A stretch of 64,000 nt of DNA, taken from NCBI GenBank assembly GCA_964020085.1, contig OZ026601.1, forward strand, positions 35,898,101 through 35,962,100, in the 5' to 3' direction. Below, in pieces: positions 11,901 through 23,100 of this stretch. This DNA is from Micromussa lordhowensis. Taxonomy: Eukaryota; Cnidaria; Anthozoa; Scleractinia; Lobophylliidae. The notes beneath the pieces were generated by a model. That model searched no databases. It was not told the DNA's origin and saw only the letters and a list, made by a program, of their open reading frames with translations. Within the stretch, counting starts at the first letter, position 1. Each line of letters begins with the position of its first letter. A program made the position numbers and the translations under genes.

Positions 11901-14900
11901 GAATTTCTGGTGCTCTGTACCATAAAGTTACAACTTCATGGGTGTATGATCTTACTGGAACCCCAAAAGCCCTAGCTAAACCAAAATCTGCTAGTTTTAT
12001 TGATCCATGAGAGTCTATAAGGAGATTTTGTGGCTTAAGATCTCTGTGTAAGATTCTATGGGAGTGGCAAAAGGCTATGCCACTTAACAACTGGTATAGA
12101 TAGCTCTGTAGATGAAGAAAAGAATACAAATATCAGTATTTGTGATGCTAGTGGTAAGAAATGTGTATGCTATGTACACTTTCCTAGGGTAGGGGTAGCT
12201 ACAGAATCAAGGGAAGAATGTTTTGGGTGTTCAACTGGTGATTATCACATGTTATTTACATGAAAGCCAAGTAGTTCAAGTGAGAGATCAAGTGGCCAAA
12301 TGGTTGGCATGTTAGACTACAAATTTGTTAATATCAGGTCAAGCACCATGTGATCTATGGTGTTGTGCTCTGGGGCAAGAAAATAGACCAATTTTGATAT
12401 ATTAAAATTCAGTCTAATACAATAGACCTCAACACAAGGCTACAGGGAATAACTATAGGGTTTGTGGGGTTTATTTCCCCAGAGCCTTGTGCCGAGGTTT
12501 ATTGTTTTAGGCTGAATTTTAATATATCTACTTTGAGCTATTGACTATCATGGGGTTTCTCTCTTTTTTTTGGAGGGGGAGGGCAGGGGGATGTTGTATT
12601 GGTGAACTGTTAGGGCAACCCCAGTGACAAATTGTTCAGGGTCGCCCATGAAGGGAAGGGGGCAACTTATACTGTTAGTTGCTTTATGTAACAGAAATGT
12701 GTCTCCATAATCTGTTGCACTATAAGCCACTTTGGTCCAAGACTGTAAAGGAATTATTCAGAACCTGTTGGCATAAATTCCAACAAGTGACATGGCATTG
12801 AAACAGCAACATCAGGAGGAACTACAAGGTTGTGTTAAAATTTACAGACATGTACGGATGTTCCTAAAATTATTACATGGCAAAGTTTGAAATGTGATTG
12901 AGAATTGCATACCCCTTAACACAGAGGCTTGTCACTCGGGTGACTTTCTTAGGGAGAGAAATTTAAATGAAATATTAATTAAAAGTACCTTTACTAGAGA
13001 CAAAGAAATTCCACCAGCAGGCGCGGAGTCCATATACTTTTTAAGGTCTTTATCAAGGTACTCAAATACAAGGAACAGCTTTTTATCACTAGGAACCACA
13101 TCTAGCAATCTGCGAAGTCAAATGAAAACACCAGTTAACACAGAGATCTTCAGAAGCCCCTGTCAGCCAGCAAGACTAACAATCTAGTCGCTGCGAGACA
13201 AAAGAATTGGAAAAGTGAAAGTGTTTTTGTCATGGTAAAACTCTGTCCAGAATCAAGCAAAATGCACACAGCTCTCAAAAAACTAGAGGCTCCTTCTCAG
13301 TGACTATCAATAAATTTCTCTTCCACCTTAAAATTATTTAGAAAATCTTTTTTTGGATATTTTGGAAAATATAATAAAATTTAAATATGTTGTCTCTGAT
13401 CTATTTCACCAGAGCTGTGTAAAAGTTTCAAAGGTTCTGTCATACTTTGTCTACCTGCGTATTTTGGTCAAAATGATTTTCAAACCACACATTTTTTACA
13501 TGTGGTCTAAAAATTGGTTAATATTTAGTCTGCCATAAAACCATAATAAAAATAAAATGGTCTATCAAATTCACCTAGCTATTTTGATATCGACAAATTT
13601 TCCATTCTTGGGATCAATAGTGTCCAGTCATTATAAAGTTTGCTAACCAAGCATTGCCTTTTAGTATAAACTAAGTAATGGCTTCATTAAATCACCGAGT
13701 GCCAGCAATGCCATTATTGTCATTTCCGTCAACACGTGGACATAATTGGTGGCGACGTAAATTTTAAGTCATGATTTTGTTGTGTTAGGCTATGCCGAAA
13801 CTCTAAGATCTAAAATCGTTTTCTTTCCATTTCGCAAGGCGCGATCTGCAGTTGGAGAACGAACACTTCTCCCGTTTGAAGGCCAAGGCGAGGGCATGCC
13901 ATCAAACTCGGTATAATAGTTTATGCATGCAATACCTTCGGGACTACCAGAGCTTCAGTTCGAATATGAATACTGGCTTTAGAATCTCCGAAAAATATTT
14001 AGCTGAAACCTAACTACAAAAGCATCGAGTGGCTGTATGATGTGGCAATGAACAACTTACAGTTAAATATTGGGAAAACATTGAAATGAACACCTCGCTA
14101 ATCAAATTAAAATGAAGCAGCTTCATGGTGCAACTGTGATTTTAATACTTTCGTGTAAGGAATTTGGTTGCTTGCCAGAGGTGTGTTAATAGTCATAGAA
14201 GTACAACCTATGGGCTTTTCTCTGTAGTTATTAGAAATGTCGCTTTATGGCTGTGTATAAGTCACTCAATTCGTTCGCTTTGTACTACGAGGTTTTATTC
14301 CGATTCTTTGCAAAACCAAAATTTCTTTAGAGCCCCCAGTATTTGTTCGTCTCTTTTGAAGCACGAGCTTTTCTTAACATCGTTTAGGTGGCAACCTTTG
14401 GTCAGAGAAAAGTAAGAACGAGAGGAATTTGCCGCAAATACGCTATTATTGTCGTCGTTAATTGAACCAGTTCATGATTTTGAAGCCATCACGCTGCTAA
14501 GCTGGAGTATTAGCTGAGAGCAACAAATGAACCTACCTAACCACATTGGGATGATTAAGCTCTTTGAGTAAAGAAATTTCTCTTATTGCTGTACTTGGAA
14601 CGCCATCAGATTCCCTGAAAAAATACAAAGTAACGCAATGGAGTAATAAGCTCTACGTTTACGTTTCCTACGAAGTTGCTTACGTTAGAAGTTTTTACGT
14701 TTGTTTTCCAGTGTTAGTGAAGCGTTGGTTTGTTTCCCTCACCGTTAATAATCGACAAATAATTTGTTAGGTATTCTCCTAATTATATTTCCCACCGAAG
14801 CTGGCATAAGTTTTTTACACCCAAGCAATAACGCCATCGTAAAGTCCCGTGAAGGTCACAAAATATGAATATCACTCACGTATCTAAGCGAATCTTTTTG

Positions 14901-14995
14901 AGCGCAACCGTTCGCCCTGAGCCTTTATCCTTTGCTTTATATACAACTCCATATGTCCCTTCTCCAATTTTCTCAAGCTTTTGGAAAGCGTCCAT
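8961..14995 (-). CDS. CDK2: Cyclin-dependent kinase 2
   Basis: Seven exons on the minus strand, in gene order: 14995-14880, 14614-14537, 13109-12989, 12105-11833, 11723-11662, 11126-10985, 9068-8961 (stop TAG). All junctions are GT-AG and in phase, giving 299 aa against 298 in human CDK2. It begins [20 protein letters not shown], so the glycine loop and the inhibitory sites T14 and Y15 keep their human positions. It has K33 (ALKK), PSTAIRE at 45-51, HRDLKPQN at 125-132, [13 protein letters not shown], and activation-loop T160 (YTHEVVT). ALKKIRL and [13 protein letters not shown] fit CDK2 better than CDK1. Known role: with cyclin E or A it drives G1/S and S-phase progression in the nucleus. 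The start is the only in-frame ATG giving the family N-terminus. Confidence 0.95.
9260..9576. mobile_element. MITE with ~35-bp inverted ends
   Basis: Left arm CCTACAACCTCGGACAAAAC (from 9267) followed by TGTTGAGACA is mirrored by TGTCTCAACAGTTTTGTCC and GGGGTTGTAG at 9529-9556. GTACCTTT-type sequence flanks both sides. It is intronic in CDK2, between exons 6 and 7. Confidence 0.7.
9805..9980. mobile_element. Foldback MITE, CAAATAGGCCATTTCC family (copy 1)
   Basis: Ends AATAGGCCATTTCC and GGAAATGGCCTATT are inverted copies. Inside, AATGAGTCTAAGTGCAAAAC is mirrored by TTTCGCACTTAGACTTG. A second copy is at 24195-24404 in an ORC4 intron. Confidence 0.75.
11833..12105 (-). CDS. CDK2: CDK2 exon 4: catalytic and activation loops
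   Basis: 273 bp in phase 0, from SYLYQLLSG to GCIFAEM. It holds [17 protein letters not shown] and the T160 activation loop. The donor is ATG|GTCAGT, a weak-looking site. Exon 5 resumes [20 protein letters not shown], which restores the family order without gaps. Confidence 0.93.
12382..12542. mobile_element. Foldback MITE with TATATTAAAATTCAG arms
   Basis: GATATATTAAAATTCAGTC is mirrored by GGCTGAATTTTAATATATC, and CTCAACACAAGGCT by AGCCTTGTGCCGAG. The whole segment is a 160-bp imperfect palindrome in the CDK2 intron between exons 3 and 4. Confidence 0.75.
14880..14995 (-). CDS. CDK2: CDK2 exon 1: start codon and glycine loop
   Basis: ATG is at 14995-14993. The exon encodes the N-terminal strands through KKIRLD and ends GATAC|GTGAGT in phase 2. 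It contains the T14/Y15 pair that Wee1/Myt1 kinases phosphorylate in the family. Confidence 0.95.
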
Positions 14996-14999
14996 CTGG

Positions 15000-15240
15000 T
15001 AGCTGGAAAAATTGTACACTTTTTTCTAACCCTCTCGTCATATAGTCGAAGTTTATGCTCATATAAGTTCTTTCATTCAAGCAAACAGAGTGCAGAAGTT
15101 CCCGCTTGTTCGTTGCACTGGTGATTGGTTGGTGTTTCCCGCGCAATAATCTGATTGGTTTCTGAAAGAACTTTTCGCTAATCTGATTGGTTTAATGTCC
15201 ACCTGAGCCGCGGAGCAGCGTTTGATAGGGACAGTGATCA
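15000..15240 (-). promoter_or_regulatory. CDK2 promoter with E2F-like site and three CCAAT boxes
   Basis: Upstream of the CDK2 ATG, ATTGG (CCAAT in the gene's sense) occurs at 15124-15128, 15154-15158 and 15186-15190, about 30-32 bp apart. TTTCCCGCGC at 15135-15144 fits the E2F consensus TTTSSCGC. This spacing and combination are typical of NF-Y/E2F-controlled cell-cycle promoters. Function is inferred. Confidence 0.65.
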
Positions 15241-15257
15241 CCCCCCATCACAACTAA

Positions 15258-15497
15258 ATGGTGGAGGATGAAGACAGCAAAAGTTCTCTAACTTTTAGTT
15301 GTTTTCATCCGTTGCTCAGGCAATTATTTACCGTAAAATTAGATTTAGACTTGCACCAGTTTACAAATTTCGTGCGAAAGAAAAAGAATATGAAATGCTC
15401 CACTCAAGACGATGTGATACCACGTTTAGCTACGTTTCAGCAAAAAGAGGCTAACTTTTCTCAAAGTTTGTCGAGAAATTTGTCATCAACTCTGTGA
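15258..15497 (+). CDS. Possible small divergent ORF of unknown function
   Basis: A 79-codon frame starts 263 bp from the CDK2 ATG on the opposite strand and ends with TGA. I recognise no family and see no signal peptide or membrane segment; the predicted product is mildly basic with a run of RKKKN. A second E2F-like stretch, TTTTTCGCGCC, follows at 15501-15511. It could be the product of a bidirectional promoter or a chance frame; chance is more likely. Confidence 0.15.
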   Translation: MVEDEDSKSSLTFSCFHPLLRQLFTVKLDLDLHQFTNFVRKKKNMKCSTQDDVIPRLATFQQKEANFSQSLSRNLSSTL

Positions 15498-15589
15498 AAC
15501 TTTTTCGCGCCATGAAATCTTAAGATACAGTTGTAGTGGACAGTTGTTGTCAAATGGCAGAAGACTACCATAATGACCGAAGGATTGGG

Positions 15590-15945
15590 GGCACTCCTTA
15601 AAGCTTCTGGTGGCGCTGTGTAGTCTGTACCCTGTACCCTATTTCAGACCAAAATCTGTGTTTTTCATACCCTTGACCTGAGCGAAAAATTGAATCAGAC
15701 CTCTAAAATTACTAACGGCTCTAATATATATATGATTGCAGCTGACTAAATTCCAATTGCCTCAACATTTGAGAAGGGTTTTAAATTTGAATTCCAAGCC
15801 AGAGTGAAAGACATTTTCTATTTCAGACCAAAATGATCAAAATTTATACCCTACTTCATTAAAAAACTGCTCAAAATCCCTACCCTTTGGGGCCACACAT
15901 ACCTATATAGCCCATATAAGGGAGTACCTGACCGGGCATAATGGT
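15590..15945. repeat. Diverged repeat with CTACCCT/CAGACC phrases (copy 1)
   Basis: Intergenic between CDK2 and ORC4. It has repeated phrases CTATTTCAGACCAAAAT and CCCTACCCT and ends GGGAGTACCTGACCGGGC. Similar phrases and a CCCGGGGGAGTGGTACTCCC end appear at 20593-20730, so this is a dispersed element family. Confidence 0.5.
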
Positions 15946-17121
15946 ATGCTAAATGACCTAACAAGAAAGAATTAATTACACCAAATATGGTAAAAAGTAT
16001 TGATCAGATTTATAGTTTGCTGTCTACTCAAAGTTAGTTTAGGGTTGGGCTGGGGTGCGTGTGGGATTTCAAAAAAGAATAAAAAAATAGAAAAATTGAA
16101 ACATATGGCACATTTCACTTCCTGCTCAGCCACTGATTTTCTTTCTTTTAGTCTTCCAGTCCAGTATTTTCTGCAGATATACCAGGGCCATAGCCAGAAA
16201 AAAATTTTGACTAAGGCAATGTCTATGAATAACTTATGACTGAGGCAATCAGTCCATGGTTGAGTTCTCTTGCTACGTATTAGGTACTATAAACAACAAA
16301 AGCCAAAGAAATGACCAAGGCAAGTACCTCGGTTGGCCTGTTACTAGCTACGGCGCTGTATACCGGTACACAAGCCTCTATTTCATTTACAAATACATGA
16401 GAGTATTATGCATGGTGTGTGACCAACTGATTGGTATTTTCTTTTTCCTGATCAAGACAAAAGGTTGTTTTTCCCTTTCCCAATATTTTCAAACTAATTA
16501 GGCTCTGTTCCTGTCTTTCGGGGTGTACCTAACCTCAACAAAGTTAAAAAGGCTCTGTCCAGTTGCTTATTAGCTAAGTGGGAGTTTAAGTAGTTCTTAT
16601 TCCAAATGTCTCTGTTACTCCATCAAGCCATTTCTCCGCAGCAATGGCAGAGAATTACAGGGCAGTGCCTGTACAGAACTCATCATACTGATTGTATTTT
16701 ACCTAGAAGAGTTCCAATAATGCAGCTCGACAGGTTTTACACTGAGTATATCAGAAGCAAATTTACATAACAATTTAATTCCTTTCCAGCTGTCAAATGA
16801 ACCACAAAGTTCTGGTATATCTTGAAAATCTCGTGGTGGGGACAGGAGAAGAAATTTCTTTGAGTTACTGAGAGGTGAAAGAAAGGAATCCAAAGTATGC
16901 ATTCCCAGCAAGTATAGTTATGACAGAACAATTAAATCAACACAAAATTAACAAATTAGATGAAATATTTATTTGTCAATTACCAAAAAAATAGAGAGTA
17001 CAAAAAACATCCCTGTGACTGAAAAGAAGCTCACTTTTTACACCACATAACTTATTGTGTTTTTCTTACGGGCCGTTCTGCAAATATATCATTACATTCA
17101 TGACATAGCTAACATGACAAC
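15946..17121. other. Intergenic region and ORC4 3' UTR
   Basis: No supported gene. The segment nearest ORC4 is its 3' UTR: on the minus strand AATAAA (16968-16973 read in reverse) is about 150 nt past the ORC4 stop and is the likely polyadenylation signal. The rest shows only short frames without splice logic or recognisable motifs. Confidence 0.5.
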
Positions 17122-20100
17122 TCAAACAATAGCGCTCATTGCCCATTGCTTCACTTCTGTTGGACAATCTGGGTATCTCTGAAGTGCATCATTTACTTGT
17201 ATTGGATCAACTAACAAGGTTACAAGTCGGTATTCTTTAGGAGTATTTTTTGCAAGGCTGTCAATCGACTTCACAAACTCCAAAGCTGTTAGGTGTTCAA
17301 AGGCCTAAGAGTCAATTAAGAAAAACGAATCAATATGGATATATGACTTGACACGCAGAACATGGAATCATAGAACTTGCAGAGGTCTAGGTTTAAGCGT
17401 CTGTAATGTTCTTTTGGTTTTGTTTCTTAGACAAGGCACTCATTGAAATCACCACTCATGTAGAACCTCCAACCACAAGGAATCAAAATATTGGTACCAG
17501 TAAATCATTTGGATTACTTGCAGTCAGAGTAGCGATGATTCAAGCTAAACACCTTGACTGACGAGCAAACATCCGCAACTAAATTTCAAATCTCTTCAGG
17601 TTAGAATTTTGGAAGGTCCTTTGCACTGCTGTTGCAATTTCAAACACATTATGTCATTCCCCTATTTCCCCCACCCCCTCCCAAGTCAAGGCATTAAGTC
17701 AAGTAAGTTAAAGATGATTTCCAGTCTGTACTGTGCACTCTCGAGAGTTTGTTTGCATTTTTTGTTTTGTTTCATGACATCACAAAATGTGAACATTTTG
17801 CAACTACTTACTTAGTGCGCTCGACTCCGGAGTGAGCGCTTCGGGTTCGAGCCCTGGCCTGGGACATTGCGTTGTGTTCTTAGGCAAGACACTACTCTCA
17901 CGGTGCCTCTCTCCACCCAGGTGTATAAGTACCGGCCAATTTAATGCTGGGGGTAACCCTGCGATGGACTGGCATCCCATCCAGGGGGGAGTAGAAATAT
18001 TCCTAGTCGCTTCATGCCACGGAAACTGGGATAAGCGCCGGCCTGATGGGCCACTTAGCTCCTATGCAGACTTAACATGAAGTAAATTCAAAGTTTCAAA
18101 ACAACTGCCATTATGGATGTGAAGCTTCATTCTTTCTCATATCACTTGATAAAACAACTTTGCAGCTGTGAAAATCAATGAAGCTGTTGGAAAAAGAATT
18201 TGAAAGGCTCAAAAATAGGTATGTGGTTCGAAATGAGTAACATTGATTTGCATTCCACTGAGTGGGAACTTATAAATATGTTTATAAACATTAGGGTGCA
18301 GAGACTGCGCATTACGGACTGGAAATCATCTTTAAGTATGACATTTAACTTCATTCCATCTACCTACATGCTGCCAAGGCTGTGGTCTAAAAAACATTAT
18401 GAGGAACCCAAAAGTTCATAACCCTGAAATGCTGGGTGCTCAGCACTTAAGCTTATATGAAAAAAGTACTAACTTTTTCCAGTCACTCCGAGACAAATGT
18501 TAGCTTCCTGTGGCACCTGGGCACTTCTAGAGCACAGCCCTGTGCTGCTGTTTCAAATCATACTGCCAGCAATCTACTATAATAACATGTCTATACTAAA
18601 AAATCATAACAGTTACCCTGGCCTAGCCACAGCTCAATCCTGGACCACTTGCACCAGAAACTGTGGTGCTGCGTCAGTGGGAGTGCAGTTGTATTACAAG
18701 ATAATTTGGTTTCATCAACTGGGTTGATAAACCCAGTTGATGAAACCAAATTCACTTGCACCAGAGTCCAGCACAATAATAATTTACCCATACCCAGCAG
18801 GCCCATACCTTCCCTAAAGTTGTGAAGACCTACCTTTAAAACAACAGGTTTTTCAAAAGACTGAACAGTAAATCCTTTCTTTTGGGCAAATTTTTTATAT
18901 TCTGTAAAAAACGGTAAACGATACAACTACAGTGATTTTGCAAAGTACACTCTATTATTCTTGCCACTATTTTATTTCTAACAAAATATTGACTAACTAA
19001 AACGAAAAATTCATTTGAGAACGAAATTAACCATTTAGTGATGCAAGCTACTAAAATTTGTGGACTCCCTGAGCTACATGTTCGTGCTTTTCTTAAAAAA
19101 AAGTCATACATGTAAAGATGTAAGTCCTTACAAAACCTGCTGGGAAAACTCAAAGACTCCCGAGTTGTTAGGGAATGGTGGGAGCATTTTGGAAAGCAGG
19201 GTGGGCCCAGCAGTGAGGGCACTCGTCTCCCACCAATGTGGCCAGGGTTCGACTCCGGGCCAGTGCCATACAGTATGTAGGCTGAGTTTGTTGTTGGTTC
19301 TAGTTTTGCTCCGGGGGGGTGGGAGGTCCCTGGGTTCTTTGGTTTACCTCCCTCCACAAAAACCAACATCTCCAAATTCCAATTCAACTAGGATAATTTA
19401 GCATCACAAGAAGGTCATTTATTTACTTGAACAGATCACATCAGCATAAAATATGTGACCACTGAGCGATGTAATAAGATTATTAATCCAAAGTTTTATT
19501 AACCATACCTTTGTACACCATCTCAAAGTTGAAAGGTTCTCCATCATATATTGTAAGTAAGTGTTTCATAGCAATGATTAGGCATAGCTCCAACACTGAA
19601 ATACCTGAATACAAATTCCATTAAAAAGTGCTGTAGAGGCAATCTGTAAATTAAATGTTATAACAGTCGAACCTCCACTTTCCACAATGGTCATCTCTCT
19701 ACAACTGTCACTTTTTTGTCCTGGTGGCTGGTCCACACGTTCACTCTTACATTAAAGTTCACTACAATGGCCACCTCTCCACAATGACAACAGCCACTAA
19801 AGTGGGTCCCAACTGGCAAAATAACCTCTCCACAACAGTTCGTTAATCAACAACTGATGAACTGTGTATACAAAGCCCCATTTTTTATTGGAAAAGGTCA
19901 CACAACTTGATCCAAACCATGTGTTGTTGGTTTCTGTTTTAATTGATATTGATTGTGTTTACAAGCTATGCTAAACATTTTTTAAAGATAAAAATGTTGA
20001 ACCCCAAGAAAAAAGCACTTTCCTCTGTTCCTAAGCTGGTCATTGTGGAGAGATTTGACTGTAATCACAAGGCGCTCTCTTTTATGATGAAAATTATGAG

Positions 20101-23100
20101 AAACTGGAAAACTACTGCAGTTGATAAAAATTTGTGGATTGCTCCACACTTGCTGATGAGTCTTGATAGACATGCAAGAAATGTGACAGTTCTTGTAAAA
20201 AGTCTACAGTCATGCCTCTTTATTACAGACAGCAAAAAAGAAATGAGTTGATGTATTGTAGAATCAAATTTCTCAACAATTTATCAGCATATTGAGACTT
20301 TCTTTGGCTAGTTGTTTGAAGAACTCATTATCAACTGAACGAAAACAAACATTTTACGAAAAAATCAAAATACATGTAGAGAAAAGTTGCTGTACCACAC
20401 AACATCGATGCCTTGCAGTCGACACCAAGTTTTGTCTGTGCGTCAACCAAGTCCTTGGGTTCTATGAAGGGATGATCTTGAGAAAGACCACAAACTGGAA
20501 TAGCCTGCAACATAACAACAGGTTAGTCACATTAGAGGCTGGTATATCAAACAAAGTTACTCTTTTAGGTGTCACAGTTAAATATGGATTTAACCCGGGG
20601 GAGTGGTACTCCCAGAAAAAGTGGGTGGAGGTATGCAACCTGCTTTCCAAAACCCTTACCCTATTGATGATCAAAAATCTGCAATTTTCCCTACCCTATA
20701 TATGACCTGACCCATTGATCAATACTCTGTTTCAGACCTGCCTTATAATTACTTACGTAATTCAGACCAATGTCAAAGGCATTGTGAAGGGCTTTTGTTG
20801 ATGGTCTTTTCGATAATGAAAAAGCCCTGGGGGGGGGACCCACAAATGAAAGAGGCAGGGATGCTTGCTGTCTCGCTTAGGGGTGTAAATATCAGATTTT
20901 GGTCTCACTTAGGGTGTTCTGGGCAAAACACCACAATATTTAGCCATGAAGGTCTTGTTTAGGGTTGCACGCAAAGAAATATGAGAACATGTATTTAATT
21001 TATGACAATGCTTTTAAAAACTACTGGTACTTTGCCATCATTAAAAGTCACAGTCTCTTTTAGGGGTCAAAAAACCTTGGGCCATGCCCAGATCGGTCTC
21101 CTTTCATATGCGAGTCTCTACTACCTATAGATGGGAGGTGTAGCAACTTAACAGTTAGTGCACTGGTCTCAGGGCCTGTTGACAGTTTTAGGAAAGAAAA
21201 TTGTCTTTACCTTAAGTAAGAGTATTTCTCTCCAGCCAAATGTATATTAAATAGATACCTGACTGAAAGCTGAGGGTTACTAGAGGTTGATTAAGTGTCT
21301 CATCCATAAATATTTTAACTGCGAGACTTTGCAGGTGAGATTAGCGTTTTTCTTTGCCAGGCCAAGATACATTTTGACTTTTTAAATGCGAGTGTGGGAC
21401 ATTCAGACTCTAAGATGTTCAGATGTCATTTATAGAGAGAAACAAACTCATCAGGACTTCAAGTTAAAGTTTCTTAGCCTTGCAAAAGCCCGCAAGAGAA
21501 TACCAATGTTCCTAGTCAGTTCATGCTGTCAATGAGAATAAAGCACTGTCAAAGACAAAGTATCTGCTTCCAGTGATCGTTTGGATTAGAACAGACTTCA
21601 AGATGGCAAGCTCATCCATTGTAGTACATTGTAAATAATACTTACCAGCAAACGGTGCAAACTTCTAATGTCTTTTGTTATGCTAAATTGTTGTTTTAGA
21701 ACAGCCAGGGCTTCCCTATCTTCTAACAACTCCTATGGACACAATATTCAAAGATCTGAAGTTAGTAACAACAATATGGTATTGGTTCATGGCAAAAAGA
21801 AAGACTAAACCAGATAATATTTGGTTTGAAGTCATAGGAAAAAAATTTTTTCTACTGTTGTAGAATGGCTCCTTCATTTTAATTCAAATATTCAGCTTTG
21901 TTGTGTATTGCATCAACTTTAAACAGAAAAACTGTAGTAAATACGGTATCTAATTATATTAGTGACTGTTAGTGGTTTGAAAACATTTCAAAACCTTTAC
22001 CTTGATATGAGAACTCCAGCCTTGCACAAACTGTCTGTCCTTGAAGTTTGAAGGTAATGTCAATACAGACCTGAAACATTTGAGGAGAATTAGAGGCTTT
22101 CAAATTTTTAGCAGCAGTAAATGGACCTGCTCTAATAACAAAACAAAAGAATAGCTTTATCATAATTATAAAGAAATCTTTAAACAGAAATGTGTCTTTT
22201 TCCAGATGGGACATTATCGTTCCCACCTAACAAGGCCTGACATTTTGCCCCACAACATAATCAATCACTGAACTGTTTCAACACACATGACAACTGAGAT
22301 GGTCAAATGGTCAACCTGATTCAAATTGAAGACGGACATCTCTACTACTAGACTGGACTGCACTTAAAGATGATTTCAATCGTTTTATTTTCAATCATGT
22401 TATTTCATTTCTTAATTTAATTACATTTTACAGCTGGACTGGCCCATGGATAGCTATGCTAGTCCAGTCCATACTGCGCACTCTCAAGAGTTTGGTTTTT
22501 TTTGTTTTGCTTCATGTAAGACATCACAAAATGTAAACATTTTGCAACTACTTACATGAAGTAAATTCAAAGTTTCAAAACAACCACCATTATGGATGCG
22601 AAGTGGTTGAAGCTTTATACTTCATTTTTCTCGTATCACTTGATGAAACAACTTTGCAGCTGTAAAATCAATGAAACTGTTGAAAAAAGAATTTGAAAGG
22701 CATCAAAGATAAGGTTTGTGGTTCGTAACAATTAACATTGATTCACATTTCATCAACTGGGAACTAACAATGTTTGTAAACATTAGGGTGCTGAGACTGG
22801 GCGGTATGGACTAGAAATCATCTTTAACACTAATAACTAGAAAAAAAGCCCAAAGAAAAGAAGCACTGATTGGTTTAGAATTGTGTTTATATAACTCGAA
22901 AGAAACACAGAACTAGCACAAGCTGTTGACGTAATGATGGTGGGGCAAAGAGAATTAACGCCTGAGTCGCACATGGAGGTTGGGTGCCCAGGTACCCAGG
23001 GGCTGGAGCTGCCGACCCCAAACCCAGGTAGCAAGAACATCCCAAAAGCCTGCCCTACCCGCAACCCAGCCACGAGCCCCGCCCGCCAAACCCAGCCCCA

